Of a stretch of 11,501 nucleotides of DNA, positions 1 to 8,600 are shown piece after piece. Source of the stretch: DAOVDI01 sp965373045 (lineage in GTDB: Bacteria > Acidobacteriota > Aminicenantia > Aminicenantales > Aminicenantaceae); the NCBI GenBank assembly GCA_965373045.1, contig CBDVEQ010000076.1:1-11501 (forward strand), in the 5' to 3' direction. How positions within the stretch are numbered: the stretch's first letter is position 1; each line of letters opens with the position of its first letter. The notes beneath the pieces were generated by a model. That model was not told where the DNA came from and ran no database searches. It saw only the letters and a list, made by a program, of their open reading frames with translations. Position numbers and translations under genes: made by a program.

Positions 1-25
1 AATTCAAATTGAAAGGGAGGAAAGA

Positions 26-1480
26 ATGTCATCAAATTTTGAAGGCCTTAAACCTGAAAATCTGTGGAAACATTTTGCAGAACTTTTAAAGATCCCCCAC
101 TGTTCCGGAAATGAAAAAGGAATCGGCGATTATGTGCTGAATTTTGCCCGCGGTCTCAATATGGAAGCAGAACGCGACGAAGTAGGCAATGTTCTTGTTA
201 GGAAAAAAGCCTCTCCCGGGAAAGAAAATTCTCCTGTTGTCATCCTTCAAGGTCATAACGATATGGTCTGCGAAAAAAACTCGGATGTTGATTTTGATTT
301 TTCTACAGATGCCATAAAGGCTGTTATCGATGGTGATTGGGTCCGTGCTCAAGGCACAACATTGGGAGCTGACAACGGGATCGGCCTGGCCGCCAGTTTG
401 GCCGTTATGGAAGATAATTCCCTTGTCCATGGTCCTATGGAATTTCTGTTCACGGTCGAAGAAGAGACCGGTTTGACCGGTGCAACTCATATAAAATCTG
501 ATTTTTTAAAGGGAAAAATACTTCTCAATCTTGACAGCGAAGACGAAGGAGAATTCACCATCGGTTGTGCCGGAGGTGCAGACACCCAAATCTTCCTTCC
601 TCTAAGCAGGAAATCCGCCTCAGACGGAATCCTTTATATTGTAAAAATATCCGGCCTTAAAGGAGGCCATTCCGGGGTCGATATCAATCTTGGTCGTGCC
701 AATGCGATCAAATCTATGGCCAGGGTACTTTGGCAGGTCAACAAAGCTGTTCCTTTTCAACTTGTCGGGTTTGAGGGAGGAAACCTCAGGAATGCCATTC
801 CCCGTGAATCCACAGCGCTTATACTTCTGGATGAGTCCAAAACAGATGCCTTTTCCGATGCGGCACGAAAAGCGTTTGATTTTATCAAGAATGAATACAA
901 GGCAGTCGATCCGAATGCCGCAATTTCGATCGACAGGTCCAATCTGGATCATGAAGCCCCTCTTGATGAAAAATCACAACAGGCATTGATCAATTTACTG
1001 TTCACGATCCCGCATGGAATTATTGCCATGCATCCTGAGATAAAAGAACTCGTAGAGACATCAACCAACCTGGCTGTCATCCATACACATAAGGACAAAG
1101 CCGAGATCATCTGCAGTACGAGAAGCTCTATCGCCTCAGCATTGGAGGCCTTAAGAGATGTCATTTCCGCCCAGTGTAAGACTTCGGGCGCTGAAGTCAT
1201 CCAGGAAGAAGGATATCCTGGATGGAAACCAGATCTGGATTCACCTCTGCTCAAGACCATGAAAACAATCTATCAAGACACTTTTGACAAAAAACCTAAT
1301 GTGGCTGCCATTCACGCAGGTTTGGAATGCGGGATCATTGGAGAAAAATTCGAAGGAATGGATATGATCTCTTTTGGCCCAACGATCAAGTTCCCTCATT
1401 CTCCTGATGAAAAAGTTGAGATCCCAACCGTTGAAAAATTCTGGGTTTTTTTGACCAAGGTTCTTGAAGACCTCACGTAA
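26..1480 (+). CDS. pepD: Aminoacyl-histidine dipeptidase (beta-Ala-His dipeptidase), peptidase family M20C
   Basis: Cytoplasmic zinc dipeptidase of the PepD type, which splits Xaa-His and other dipeptides for amino-acid recovery. The 484 residues match the usual length of about 485, and no signal peptide is visible. M20 active-site landmarks are all present: H77 and D79 in the GHND motif, bridging D116 in GADNG, the general base and metal-ligand pair E146/E147 in EEETG, D170 in NLDSEDEGE, H215 in GGHSG, and H458 in FPHSPDE near the C-terminus. The lid (dimerisation) domain lies roughly between residues 205 and 400. The start is supported by a strong Shine-Dalgarno, AGGGAGG at 14-20, five bases before the ATG. 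Its promoter lies outside the window. It converges on the XRE gene with only 30 nt between stops, and no hairpin terminator is visible there. Family assignment is confident. Exact substrate preference cannot be read from sequence. Confidence 0.95.
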   Translation: MSSNFEGLKPENLWKHFAELLKIPHCSGNEKGIGDYVLNFARGLNMEAERDEVGNVLVRKKASPGKENSPVVILQGHNDMVCEKNSDVDFDFSTDAIKAVIDGDWVRAQGTTLGADNGIGLAASLAVMEDNSLVHGPMEFLFTVEEETGLTGATHIKSDFLKGKILLNLDSEDEGEFTIGCAGGADTQIFLPLSRKSASDGILYIVKISGLKGGHSGVDINLGRANAIKSMARVLWQVNKAVPFQLVGFEGGNLRNAIPRESTALILLDESKTDAFSDAARKAFDFIKNEYKAVDPNAAISIDRSNLDHEAPLDEKSQQALINLLFTIPHGIIAMHPEIKELVETSTNLAVIHTHKDKAEIICSTRSSIASALEALRDVISAQCKTSGAEVIQEEGYPGWKPDLDSPLLKTMKTIYQDTFDKKPNVAAIHAGLECGIIGEKFEGMDMISFGPTIKFPHSPDEKVEIPTVEKFWVFLTKVLEDLT

Positions 1481-1510
1481 ACGAAACCAAGCCCCATGTT
1501 TTCTCCACTA

Positions 1511-2587
1511 CTAAAATGGAAACCTGTCTTTACTGATTCCTAGCAGGTTGACCAACTCTTCCCGGGTGATCTTCTCCTTCTCAAAGGCACGGTAGCACAG
1601 GTTTATGAATCGATCCGAATATTCTTTAGTTTTTTTCTTGCTTTTTTTTGTATCATGCCTTCCATACAGGGTTTTTTCCCAATCAAGACTGTTTTTTTTC
1701 TTGTGTTTATTAACTTCACTGCGGAAAAGATGACCCAATTCAAACAATCTGTTAAGAACTACATCCAGAGGAACCCCAAAATAATGTTTTATGTACAGAA
1801 TATCTGCATAATTCAAGTTTGCGGAATAAAAAAGACGTTTTATCAGGTCTTTTATCTTTGTTTCAGGCATCAGAAAATTTGCCGCAAAGGTCTGAGCGAA
1901 TTGTTCCCGCACAGGATAAAGGGATGAATATTCCTTAATAAAAATATCCGAGTTATCGACCACAGGCCCGTCATGCCTGTCTTTCAAATAATGGCCATAG
2001 AGATGAACAGCCGCAAGAATCTGCTGCTCCGGGGAATACAGATTGTTTATTAGTGCAAAGGCTGCCTGGTTTCTCTCTAAAAATATAAAAATTCCGGCAA
2101 TGTTCATTTCCAGAGAAATATACTTTTTCAAAATGCGAAGTCCATTGTGCTCCAGAAGTGAAAACACATTCAGACAGGGATGTCCACCTACACCAAGTCT
2201 TCTCCTTTCCTCTTCTGCCATTTGGCTAGCTGTAACATTTGTGTACAGAGGAGCCAGGTTCAGGGCCTGTTCGTTCTTTTCCTCAAGCGCAAGATATTGT
2301 TCACAATACGTTTTAAAACTTCTTATCTCTTTCTTAAAATTATCAGGCTGGTTTTTAGATCTCAAAAGGATATCGAATTCATCTTCCTTATCACCTAGAA
2401 AATACGCTAAATTTTTTCCGAAGAAACGAGCGAGTTTAGACAGATTTTCCAGGCTGGGATCTCTTTTTTCAAGCTCGAGCAGTGAAATAAACTCACGAGA
2501 CAGACCAACAGAATCAGCCAGTTTCTCCTGTGTTATTCCGAGATCCTCCCTGAGCCTTCTTATCTTTAAACCTGTTATATTCTGCAT
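1511..2587 (-). CDS. XRE-family HTH regulator fused to a degenerate ImmA/IrrE-like metallopeptidase domain
   Basis: A 358-residue cytoplasmic protein. Residues about 5-66 form an XRE (lambda Cro/CI-type) helix-turn-helix, with the pattern ITQEKLADSVGLSREFISLLE. Residues about 125-250 match the ImmA/IrrE (COG2856) layout: a strand-rich segment, an HxxxH helix, then an E-x-x-A-x-x-FA-x-x-x-LMP helix (E228 to P241). In active members the first motif is HEXXH. Here it is H195-L-Y-G-H199, so both histidine ligands and E228 survive but the catalytic glutamate is leucine. A lysine-rich linker (about 293-320) leads to a small helical C-terminus. In this family such fusions act as repressors or anti-repressor-type regulators; this one probably binds DNA or a ligand without cleaving peptides. 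The start has a plausible AGGA site upstream and lies 21 nt past the BNR gene stop, suggesting co-transcription. Its targets are unknown. Confidence 0.85.
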   Translation of the reverse strand: MQNITGLKIRRLREDLGITQEKLADSVGLSREFISLLELEKRDPSLENLSKLARFFGKNLAYFLGDKEDEFDILLRSKNQPDNFKKEIRSFKTYCEQYLALEEKNEQALNLAPLYTNVTASQMAEEERRRLGVGGHPCLNVFSLLEHNGLRILKKYISLEMNIAGIFIFLERNQAAFALINNLYSPEQQILAAVHLYGHYLKDRHDGPVVDNSDIFIKEYSSLYPVREQFAQTFAANFLMPETKIKDLIKRLFYSANLNYADILYIKHYFGVPLDVVLNRLFELGHLFRSEVNKHKKKNSLDWEKTLYGRHDTKKSKKKTKEYSDRFINLCYRAFEKEKITREELVNLLGISKDRFPF

Positions 2588-2608
2588 CTTTTATTCCTAT
2601 AAATATTA

Positions 2609-5275
2609 TTAGTGAAGATGGTCTTTGATCCTGATTTTTTGAGTCATTTTTTTCTCTCCCAATTCTAGGACAGCCACATATTCCCCGGCCTCAACTTTCA
2701 TATCGCCCATACTGCGGCGTCTTGCTTGAGTTACTGCCTTTCTGGGTTTGCGGGCCATATTCCAGTTGGCCGAATGGATGCCGGCAATCTTTTTTCCTGT
2801 AATGGTTTTTAATGTATTTCCATAGGGATCAGTGATTGTGATCTTTACCTTTTCATCCGCGTCCTCTTTCAAATAATAATAAATAGTCACACCTCCCTTC
2901 TCATTGGACACGGAATAGTGTTTATGCCCCGGGAAGGACATCTCCCGTCTTATACTCTTTTTCACTACCGGCTCAACAGCGAAAAGAAAAACATCTTTTT
3001 CCAGGATTTCGGCATTGAGTTCCTGTAAAGGGGAAATATTTGTAATAAAGATTCCCCGGCCGTGTGTTCCTACAACAAGGTCATTTTCTCTTGGATGGAT
3101 TAGCAGATCATGGACAGCATTGGTGGGCATATTGTTTCTCATCCTGACCCATTGTCCACCCCCGTCGATCGTGACATAGACAGCTTTTTCCGTCCCGACA
3201 AAAAGAAGGTCTTTGTTTTTCTGGTCTTCAAAAACAACATTTATGGGTTCATCCGGAAGGTCTGCTGCTATGGATATCCATGTTTTTCCGTAATCCGTCG
3301 TTTTGAAAATAAAGGGTTTGAAGACATCTTTCCGGTATCCTGTTTTTGTAACAAAAGCTGTACCCTCATGATGGCGGGACGCAAAAACGCGGCTCACCCA
3401 GTAATCCATTGGCGCGCCCGCCTTGGCAAGATTTGATGTGAGTTCGGTCCAGCCGCTCCCCCCATTTCGAGTCAGGTGGACCTTACCATCATCCGTTCCC
3501 ACCCAGATATGGCCGGGTTTTATCGGAGATTCGGAGATCGTGGTGATAGTACAGTACTGAATGTTTCCTTTTCCTGCAATTTTAACAGGGTCATTCAAAG
3601 TGAGATCAGGACTAATCTCCTGCCAGTCCTCTCCACGGTTTAATGACCGGAACAGGATATTTGTTCCAACATATATGATTCTGCTGTTGTGGGGAGATAT
3701 ATGAATGGGCGTGTTCCAGTTAAAGCGCAGTCCGCCTTCTTTGGATGGGCGGATAAACTTCTTTTCACCTGTTTTCTGGTTAACACGCTGGATCATTCCA
3801 AACTGGGACTCGTTATAAAGCCACCGGCTGTCCTCCGGATCGATCTGGTTATAAAAACCATCTCCGCCCCCTACGATCACCCAACTATCTTTATTAATGG
3901 TTCCGGTCAGGCTCAGGCTTGGACCTTTCCATGAACCGTTGTCCTGAAGCCCGCCATAAACATTGTACGGATCTTCCATATCCACACCAATGGCATAATA
4001 TTGCGCCAAAGGCAGGTGTTCAAACACTTCCCAGGTTGTTCCTTTGTCATAGCTCACCGCAATTCCCCCGTCATTGCCCAGAATCATATGACGGGAATTA
4101 GCTGGATCGATCCACAAAGCATGGTGGTCGGAATGGACCATGGGCGCAGCGTTCCCCCCCCTGCGGGATCGCCAGGACTTCCCTCCATCTTCTGAATAAT
4201 AAAGTCCGACACTCAGGACATAGACAGCTTGATCATCGTTTGGATCGACTCTTATCTGCCCATAATAGTATCCTGGTTGTCCTCCAATATTACTTTTATC
4301 GGAATTCATTTTTTCCCAGGTTAAACCGCTGTCCTCTGATCTGTAGATCTCTCCTCCTACTGTTCTCGTTCTGGGTTTCCGGCCGCGTTTCTTGGCTCTT
4401 TTGATCTGGGATTCTGTTGGTGGTATGGTATTGGCGTTTTCAACAGTGGCATAAATTATATTTGGATCTTTCGGGTAGATATCCAGGCCAATCCGCCCCA
4501 GTTTTCCTCCGGGAAGACCGGCTGTTATTTTCGCCCATATTTTTCCCCCATCCTCTGATCTGTACACTGCACTCCCTGTACCGGATTCTTCAAAGGTCCA
4601 GGGAAGACGTTGTTTGTCATAAGTCGCTGCCAGAAGAATATTCGGGTTCTTCGGATTCATCACTACATCAACAACACCCACTCTTTCACTGATATAAAGT
4701 ACTTTTTCCCATGTCTTTCCTCCATCAGTGGTCTTAAAAAGTCCTCTCTCTTTATTGAAAGAATATAAGTGGCCAAGAGCAGCGACATAGACGATATCGG
4801 GATCCTGGGGGTGGATCACAATCCGTCCGATATGGTGAGTTTCCTTCAATCCCATATGCTCCCAGTTCTTTCCACCATCGGATGATCTGTAGACACCGTC
4901 TCCCCAATAAGCACTGCGCGAATTGGCTGCTTCGCCTGTCCCCACCCAGATAATATCAGGTGCAGAAGGAGCCACATCGATATCACCGATCGATATCACG
5001 CTCTGGTTGTCAAAAATGGGCTCAAAGGTTGTTCCGTTGTTAACTGTTTTCCAAAGACCTCCTGACGCAGAAGCTATATAAAATGTGTAGGGCTGAGCCA
5101 CAGGAACAGCAATATCCACAATACGGCCGCCCTGCTCTGCAGGACCTATAGCCCGATAGGAAAATGTCTTAAGCAATTTTTCATTAAAGGTAGCTTTTTC
5201 TTCACCATTAGCTATTGTTCCGATCAATAAAACAAAGATCAGGAGGAAAATACCGTTTAGATATGTTTTACGCAT
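2609..5275 (-). CDS. Exported BNR/Asp-box beta-propeller protein (VPS10/sortilin- and GH74-like fold)
   Basis: An 888-residue secreted protein. Residues 1-24 are a signal peptide with a Lys/Arg n-region, a long hydrophobic core and a likely signal peptidase I site after A-N-G24; there is no lipobox cysteine. From about residue 75 to 712 there are eleven Asp-box-like motifs of the S/T-x-D-x-G-x-x-W type (for example YRSSDGGKNW, FKTTDGGKTW, YRSEDGGKIW, YYSEDGGKSW, FKTTDYGKTW). These predict one or two beta-propellers, as in sortilin/VPS10 and GH74 proteins. The propeller closes with GTHGRGIFI near residue 738. A beta-rich C-terminal domain (about 745-888) has the ITDPYGN...AGIHSANWNM...GEYVAVLELG pattern usual for this family, which is often annotated as glycosyl hydrolase BNR repeat protein. 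No catalytic residues can be identified, so enzymatic activity is unproven; it may bind carbohydrate or protein. A very basic loop at about 288-303 is unusual. AAAGGA precedes the ATG, and a promoter is visible at 5322-5350. Confidence 0.85.
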   Translation of the reverse strand: MRKTYLNGIFLLIFVLLIGTIANGEEKATFNEKLLKTFSYRAIGPAEQGGRIVDIAVPVAQPYTFYIASASGGLWKTVNNGTTFEPIFDNQSVISIGDIDVAPSAPDIIWVGTGEAANSRSAYWGDGVYRSSDGGKNWEHMGLKETHHIGRIVIHPQDPDIVYVAALGHLYSFNKERGLFKTTDGGKTWEKVLYISERVGVVDVVMNPKNPNILLAATYDKQRLPWTFEESGTGSAVYRSEDGGKIWAKITAGLPGGKLGRIGLDIYPKDPNIIYATVENANTIPPTESQIKRAKKRGRKPRTRTVGGEIYRSEDSGLTWEKMNSDKSNIGGQPGYYYGQIRVDPNDDQAVYVLSVGLYYSEDGGKSWRSRRGGNAAPMVHSDHHALWIDPANSRHMILGNDGGIAVSYDKGTTWEVFEHLPLAQYYAIGVDMEDPYNVYGGLQDNGSWKGPSLSLTGTINKDSWVIVGGGDGFYNQIDPEDSRWLYNESQFGMIQRVNQKTGEKKFIRPSKEGGLRFNWNTPIHISPHNSRIIYVGTNILFRSLNRGEDWQEISPDLTLNDPVKIAGKGNIQYCTITTISESPIKPGHIWVGTDDGKVHLTRNGGSGWTELTSNLAKAGAPMDYWVSRVFASRHHEGTAFVTKTGYRKDVFKPFIFKTTDYGKTWISIAADLPDEPINVVFEDQKNKDLLFVGTEKAVYVTIDGGGQWVRMRNNMPTNAVHDLLIHPRENDLVVGTHGRGIFITNISPLQELNAEILEKDVFLFAVEPVVKKSIRREMSFPGHKHYSVSNEKGGVTIYYYLKEDADEKVKITITDPYGNTLKTITGKKIAGIHSANWNMARKPRKAVTQARRRSMGDMKVEAGEYVAVLELGEKKMTQKIRIKDHLH

Positions 5276-5321
5276 AATAATTTCCTTTCCATATAAATTT
5301 GTTAATAAAAGATTATTTAAA

Positions 5322-5350
5322 ATTATAAAACAGAGAACACAGTTTTACAA
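5322..5350 (-). promoter_or_regulatory. Sigma-70-type promoter for the BNR/XRE transcript
   Basis: Read on the minus strand, a TTGTAA -35 element (5350-5345) is followed by exactly 17 nt and a perfect TATAAT -10 element (5327-5322). Transcription would start near 5315, giving a leader of about 40 nt before the ATG at 5275. The -35 element abuts one arm of the inverted repeat at 5350-5391. Assignment rests on consensus match and spacing only. Confidence 0.6.
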
Positions 5351-5391
5351 ACCCAATGCGAGTCGAGAAATTAAAATAAGTTTATTGGGTT
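5350..5391. repeat. Inverted repeat, 8-bp arms (AACCCAAT / ATTGGGTT)
   Basis: AACCCAAT at 5350-5357 and ATTGGGTT at 5384-5391 are perfect complements separated by 26 nt. The right arm is also the first unit of the 9-nt-period array, so the left arm may be a stray opposed unit of the same repeat. It touches the -35 box of the BNR promoter. It may be structural or an operator; function unknown. Confidence 0.4.
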
Positions 5392-5478
5392 CTTTTAGTT
5401 TGTTGTGTTCTTTGGGTTATTTTAATAGAATTTAACTCAATGAGCTCAAGAAACTCCATGAACTCAAAGAACTGGATT
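5383..5478. repeat. Two opposed arrays of degenerate 9-nt repeats
   Basis: Four consecutive 9-nt units at 5383, 5392, 5401 and 5410 all end in GTT (TATTGGGTT, CTTTTAGTT, TGTTGTGTT, CTTTGGGTT). After a 15-nt AT-rich gap, five 9-nt units at 5434, 5443, 5452, 5461 and 5470 begin AACTC or a close variant (AACTCAATG, AGCTCAAGA, AACTCCATG, AACTCAAAG, AACTGGATT). The second array is roughly the reverse complement of the first; CTTTTAGTT and the complement of AACTCAAAG agree at 8 of 9 bases. The whole block could fold into a long imperfect hairpin. The period is not open-reading-frame driven, since no gene lies here. Its last unit runs into the palindrome at 5476-5495. Confidence 0.6.
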
Positions 5479-5495
5479 CCCGTTTGCACGGGAAT
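5476..5495. repeat. dRS3/REP-like palindrome
   Basis: Perfect 8-bp arms, ATTCCCGT at 5476-5483 and ACGGGAAT at 5488-5495, enclose a TTGC loop. The 20 bases fit the ATTCCC-N8-GGGAAT pattern of the neisserial dRS3 element, and the surrounding CTGG and GATGG resemble dispersed intergenic repeats seen in many Gram-negative genomes. Only one copy is in the window, so dispersal cannot be shown here. There is no T-run, so it is not a convincing terminator. Confidence 0.55.
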
Positions 5496-5581
5496 GATGG
5501 AACACGACGAAGCCACTGCGAAGAGATCGGCTCGCCCGTAGGGGAAAAGATGTCGACTTAATTTAGAAAAAAGTCAATAAA

Positions 5582-5605
5582 GTAAGCATTGAATTTTATG
5601 CTTAC
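5582..5605. promoter_or_regulatory. Palindrome GTAAGCAT-N8-ATGCTTAC, candidate operator
   Basis: Perfect 8-bp arms at 5582-5589 and 5598-5605 are separated by 8 nt, giving a 24-bp dyad typical in size for a dimeric helix-turn-helix repressor. It lies 89 nt upstream of the macroglobulin start and overlaps the -35 part of a possible promoter. The XRE protein encoded by the divergent transcript is an obvious candidate ligand, but nothing in the sequence proves it. It is not followed by a T-run, so a terminator is unlikely. Confidence 0.4.
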
Positions 5606-5619
5606 AATATTAATAATAT
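5589..5619 (+). promoter_or_regulatory. Possible promoter for the macroglobulin-pbpC operon
   Basis: TTGAAT at 5589-5594 and TAATAT at 5614-5619 resemble -35 and -10 boxes, but the spacing is 19 nt, longer than the optimal 17. The stretch is very AT-rich, so several alternative -10 boxes exist. The -35 lies inside the palindrome at 5582-5605, which would suit repression. Weak evidence. Confidence 0.3.
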
Positions 5620-5694
5620 ACAAAGCATAAGTCATTGAAAATTGTTAATAGTGTCGACAGATTTTATGAATAATTCAGGAAAGCGAGGATAAAT

Positions 5695-8600
5695 ATGGGG
5701 AAAAAAATAAGCACACTAACTCTTATCATTCTATTATTGGTTTTACTGCCTTTCCAGGCCTGTCGAAAAAAAGACGACAGCGGCGTTCAGGCAGTTTCCT
5801 ACGATGGGCCTCCGGCGGGTGACCTTAAGATCAACTTTATGAGCCCCATCGGAAAAACCGAAAACCGTCACGAAGCAGATCAGATTGTTGTAATATTTGA
5901 AAAACCTATGGTCGAACTCAAAGTGCTGCCTGCAGAAAAATCCTCATCTTTCCTGAAGATCCAACCCCCAGTTACAGGAAAATACCGTTGGATGGGAACA
6001 AAAACCCTGACATTTACTCCTGATCGGAAACTGCCTGTATCAACTGAGTTCAAGATCATTGTTCCGGCGGGAATTCGTTCGGTCGATAATTATTTACTGA
6101 AAAACGACTGGACATGGACATTCCAAACCATTCTTCCTAGGCTGATAGAGCATTATCCGGCCAATAAACAGAATTGGATAAAACCGGATACCTCAATACT
6201 CTTGATATTCAATCAGGCTGTTGATCCTAAGAAGTGCAGGGATTTCCTCTCATTGATCGAAGCCGGGGCAGATAAGGAAGAAACTGTTTTAGACTTTTCC
6301 CTGAACAACCCGAACGAAAAAAAACTCAAGGACTCACGGATCAAAACACCCCCAGACCGGGTTCTTTTGCTTCAACCAAAAAGACCCATGAAACCTGGTT
6401 TCAGCTATTACGTCGAGATCAAAGCCGGCCTTTATGGAAAAGAAGGGCATTTAGGAATGGCAAAAGGCCGTCTTTTCACTTTTGATATATATAAAAAATT
6501 TGAATTTATTGAGATGGTAAATAAAAGCAGGATCCTTCCAACAGCTTCACTGAATTTGCGATTCACCAACCCTGTTAACTATAAAGAATTTGCAAAAAGA
6601 ATAAAGTTTGAACCCTCTGTTCCTATCCCTGACTATTATCTCAATTGGGAATACTCCCAATCTACCATCTGGTTGAATCTTCCTTTTCAACCTGACACCG
6701 ATTATTCTGTGGTTATTGAGAAGGAATTAACTGATAAGTTCAATAACACATTAAATGAAGAGATCAAGCTGAAATTCTCAACATCCTCTTATCCTCCATC
6801 TGTCTGGATGACACAAGGTCATGGAATCCTTGAGTCCTATGGTGACCTGAAATACCCTGTTTTTGCAATCAATTCAGAAAAAATAGTCTTCCAGGCCGCA
6901 AATGTTCCAAAAGATCGTGTTATTCCTCTTCTTAAAACGAATAAAATCTTCTCTTCATACGAACGATTCGACCGTAAAAATTTTTTTCAGGTTGATAAAC
7001 TACTGACTCTTGATCTTCCCAGAAACAAACGCAAGATCTATCCCCTGGAAATCAAAGATCTCCTGACAGAAGACAGCGGATTGATCTTTGTTCAATTGGA
7101 TACCTTGACTGAAGAAAAATATAACCGTTTTCCTAAAGTTTTTCTTCAAGTCACAAACCTGGGTATCAGCGCAAAATTTTCTCCGGACAACAATCTGATC
7201 TGGGTAACGGAATTAAAATCCGGGCTTCCCCTGGACGGGGCTTTGGTTGAGATCCGGGATAATAACAATAGAGTGAAGTGGCGCGGACAAACGGATAAAG
7301 AGGGAAAAGTAGAGAGCCCAGGCTGGAAACCATTGAAGATCAAAAGTACTGACAAGTGGTCCAAACCAGAGCAATGGATCTTTGTACAAAAAGATAAAGA
7401 TACTGCTTTTCTGTCCTCCGAATGGGGAACAGGGATCTACCCCTATCGTTTTGGCATCGACTATGATTGGAATCCAATACCCGAAACACTGCATGGATAT
7501 ATATTCACAGACAGAGGCATATATCGTGCCGGAGAAGAGGTCCATCTTAAGGGGATTATCCGGGAACAGCAAAAAGGCGAATGGCAGCAATTATCCAACA
7601 GGAAGATTAAATGTACGATTCTGGATCCCTTTTCGAAAAAAGTGTTTGAAAAGCATCTGCGCCTCGATGATTACAGTTCGTTTGCTCTCGATTTCAAGAC
7701 AAATACAGAGGCAGCCCTGGGATATTACTCTGTCCGAGCAGAAATCCAGGAAAGCAGCTCAAAGATGCCTGTATCAACAATCTATGCATCATTTCGTGTG
7801 GAAGCTTTCCGTCCTGCTGAATTCGAGGTTCTCCTTTATACACCACAAAAAAGCTTTGTTTTTGGTGATAAATACAAAGCAGAAGTCAATGCCAATTATA
7901 TGTTCGGGGGAGCCATGGCTGATCAAAAGATCAAATGGCATCTCCGCCTTAATCCATCGCGATTTTCTCCTCCCGGCCACAAAGGATTTATTTTCGGTAA
8001 TCAGATCGATTATTGGGAGCGTTTTGAAGGAGATCAAAGCCGCCTCCTGGCATCTGGAGAATCGGTGCTTGATAAAAATGGAACTATCCAAATTAACGCA
8101 AAGCTTCTCGCAGAAAAAGAAAAGGATTCTATGTCTGCCTCTTTGGAAGCAACTGTAACAGGTCCCAGCCGCCGTTCTTTATCAAGCCGTATAAATACGA
8201 TCATCCACCGCGGCGAATATTACATCGGACTCAGACCGAACACCTCATTTCTTAAAAAAGGGGATGAATATACAGTTGAGGTTATTTCTGTCGAACCCTC
8301 CGGGGAACTTGTTGCCGGAAAAAAGATCCTGCTGACTCTTTTTAAGAGAGAATGGCACTCGGTTAAAAAAGAGGAGATGGGCGGACGTTTTAGATGGGTT
8401 ACTGAAAAGAAGGACATAGAGATCGACCAGAAGAAGATCACAACCAGAAACATGCCTGACAACTTGTTTTTTCCGGTCAAAAAAGCAGGATTTTATATTA
8501 TAGTTTCTGAAAGTACTGACAGCAGAGGCAATCCTATCACCACTTCCACTTATTTTTACAGCACAGGAGATGATTATATCCCATGGGAAAGGCAGGATGA

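Larger units (their letters stand above)
5276..5694. other. Divergent intergenic region, 419 nt, no gene seen
   Basis: This is the only gene-free stretch above 300 nt. It separates the divergent BNR and alpha-2-macroglobulin genes and must carry both promoters. From left to right it contains an AT-rich leader and promoter for the minus-strand gene, an 8-bp inverted repeat, two opposed arrays with 9-nt period, a perfect 8-bp palindrome of dRS3/REP type, a short GC-richer stretch (about 5470-5550), a second 8-bp palindrome next to a possible plus-strand promoter, and an AT-rich leader ending in the macroglobulin ribosome binding site. I see no convincing small ORF with a ribosome binding site, no tRNA and no riboswitch. 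The GC-rich centre between AT-rich flanks suggests an inserted or degenerate repeat element. Confidence 0.7.

Noticed and set aside
1521..1549. AACCTG ... CAGGTT inverted repeat after pepD as a terminator
   Set aside because: The arms are only 6 bp with a 17-nt spacer, there is no T-run, and it lies within the 3' end of the XRE gene.
2043..2612. 189-codon plus-strand open frame opposite the XRE gene
   Set aside because: It is antisense to a well-supported helix-turn-helix/ImmA-like coding region, and its serine- and phenylalanine-rich translation is typical of an antisense shadow.
5461..5495. Single CRISPR-like or terminator hairpin in the intergenic region
   Set aside because: There is no spacer-repeat alternation and no T-run after the stem. 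The hairpin is better described as a dRS3/REP-like repeat.
5551..5658. TGTCGAC at 5551-5557 and again at 5652-5658, as possible ends of a small mobile element
   Set aside because: Another TGTCGAC lies inside the macroglobulin gene near 8909, and GTCGAC is expected a few times by chance in a window this long. The sequence between shows no other element-like features.
7382..8158. 258-codon plus-strand open frame inside the macroglobulin gene
   Set aside because: It is in another frame of a clear, domain-rich gene, has no ribosome binding site, and its translation shows no recognisable family pattern.
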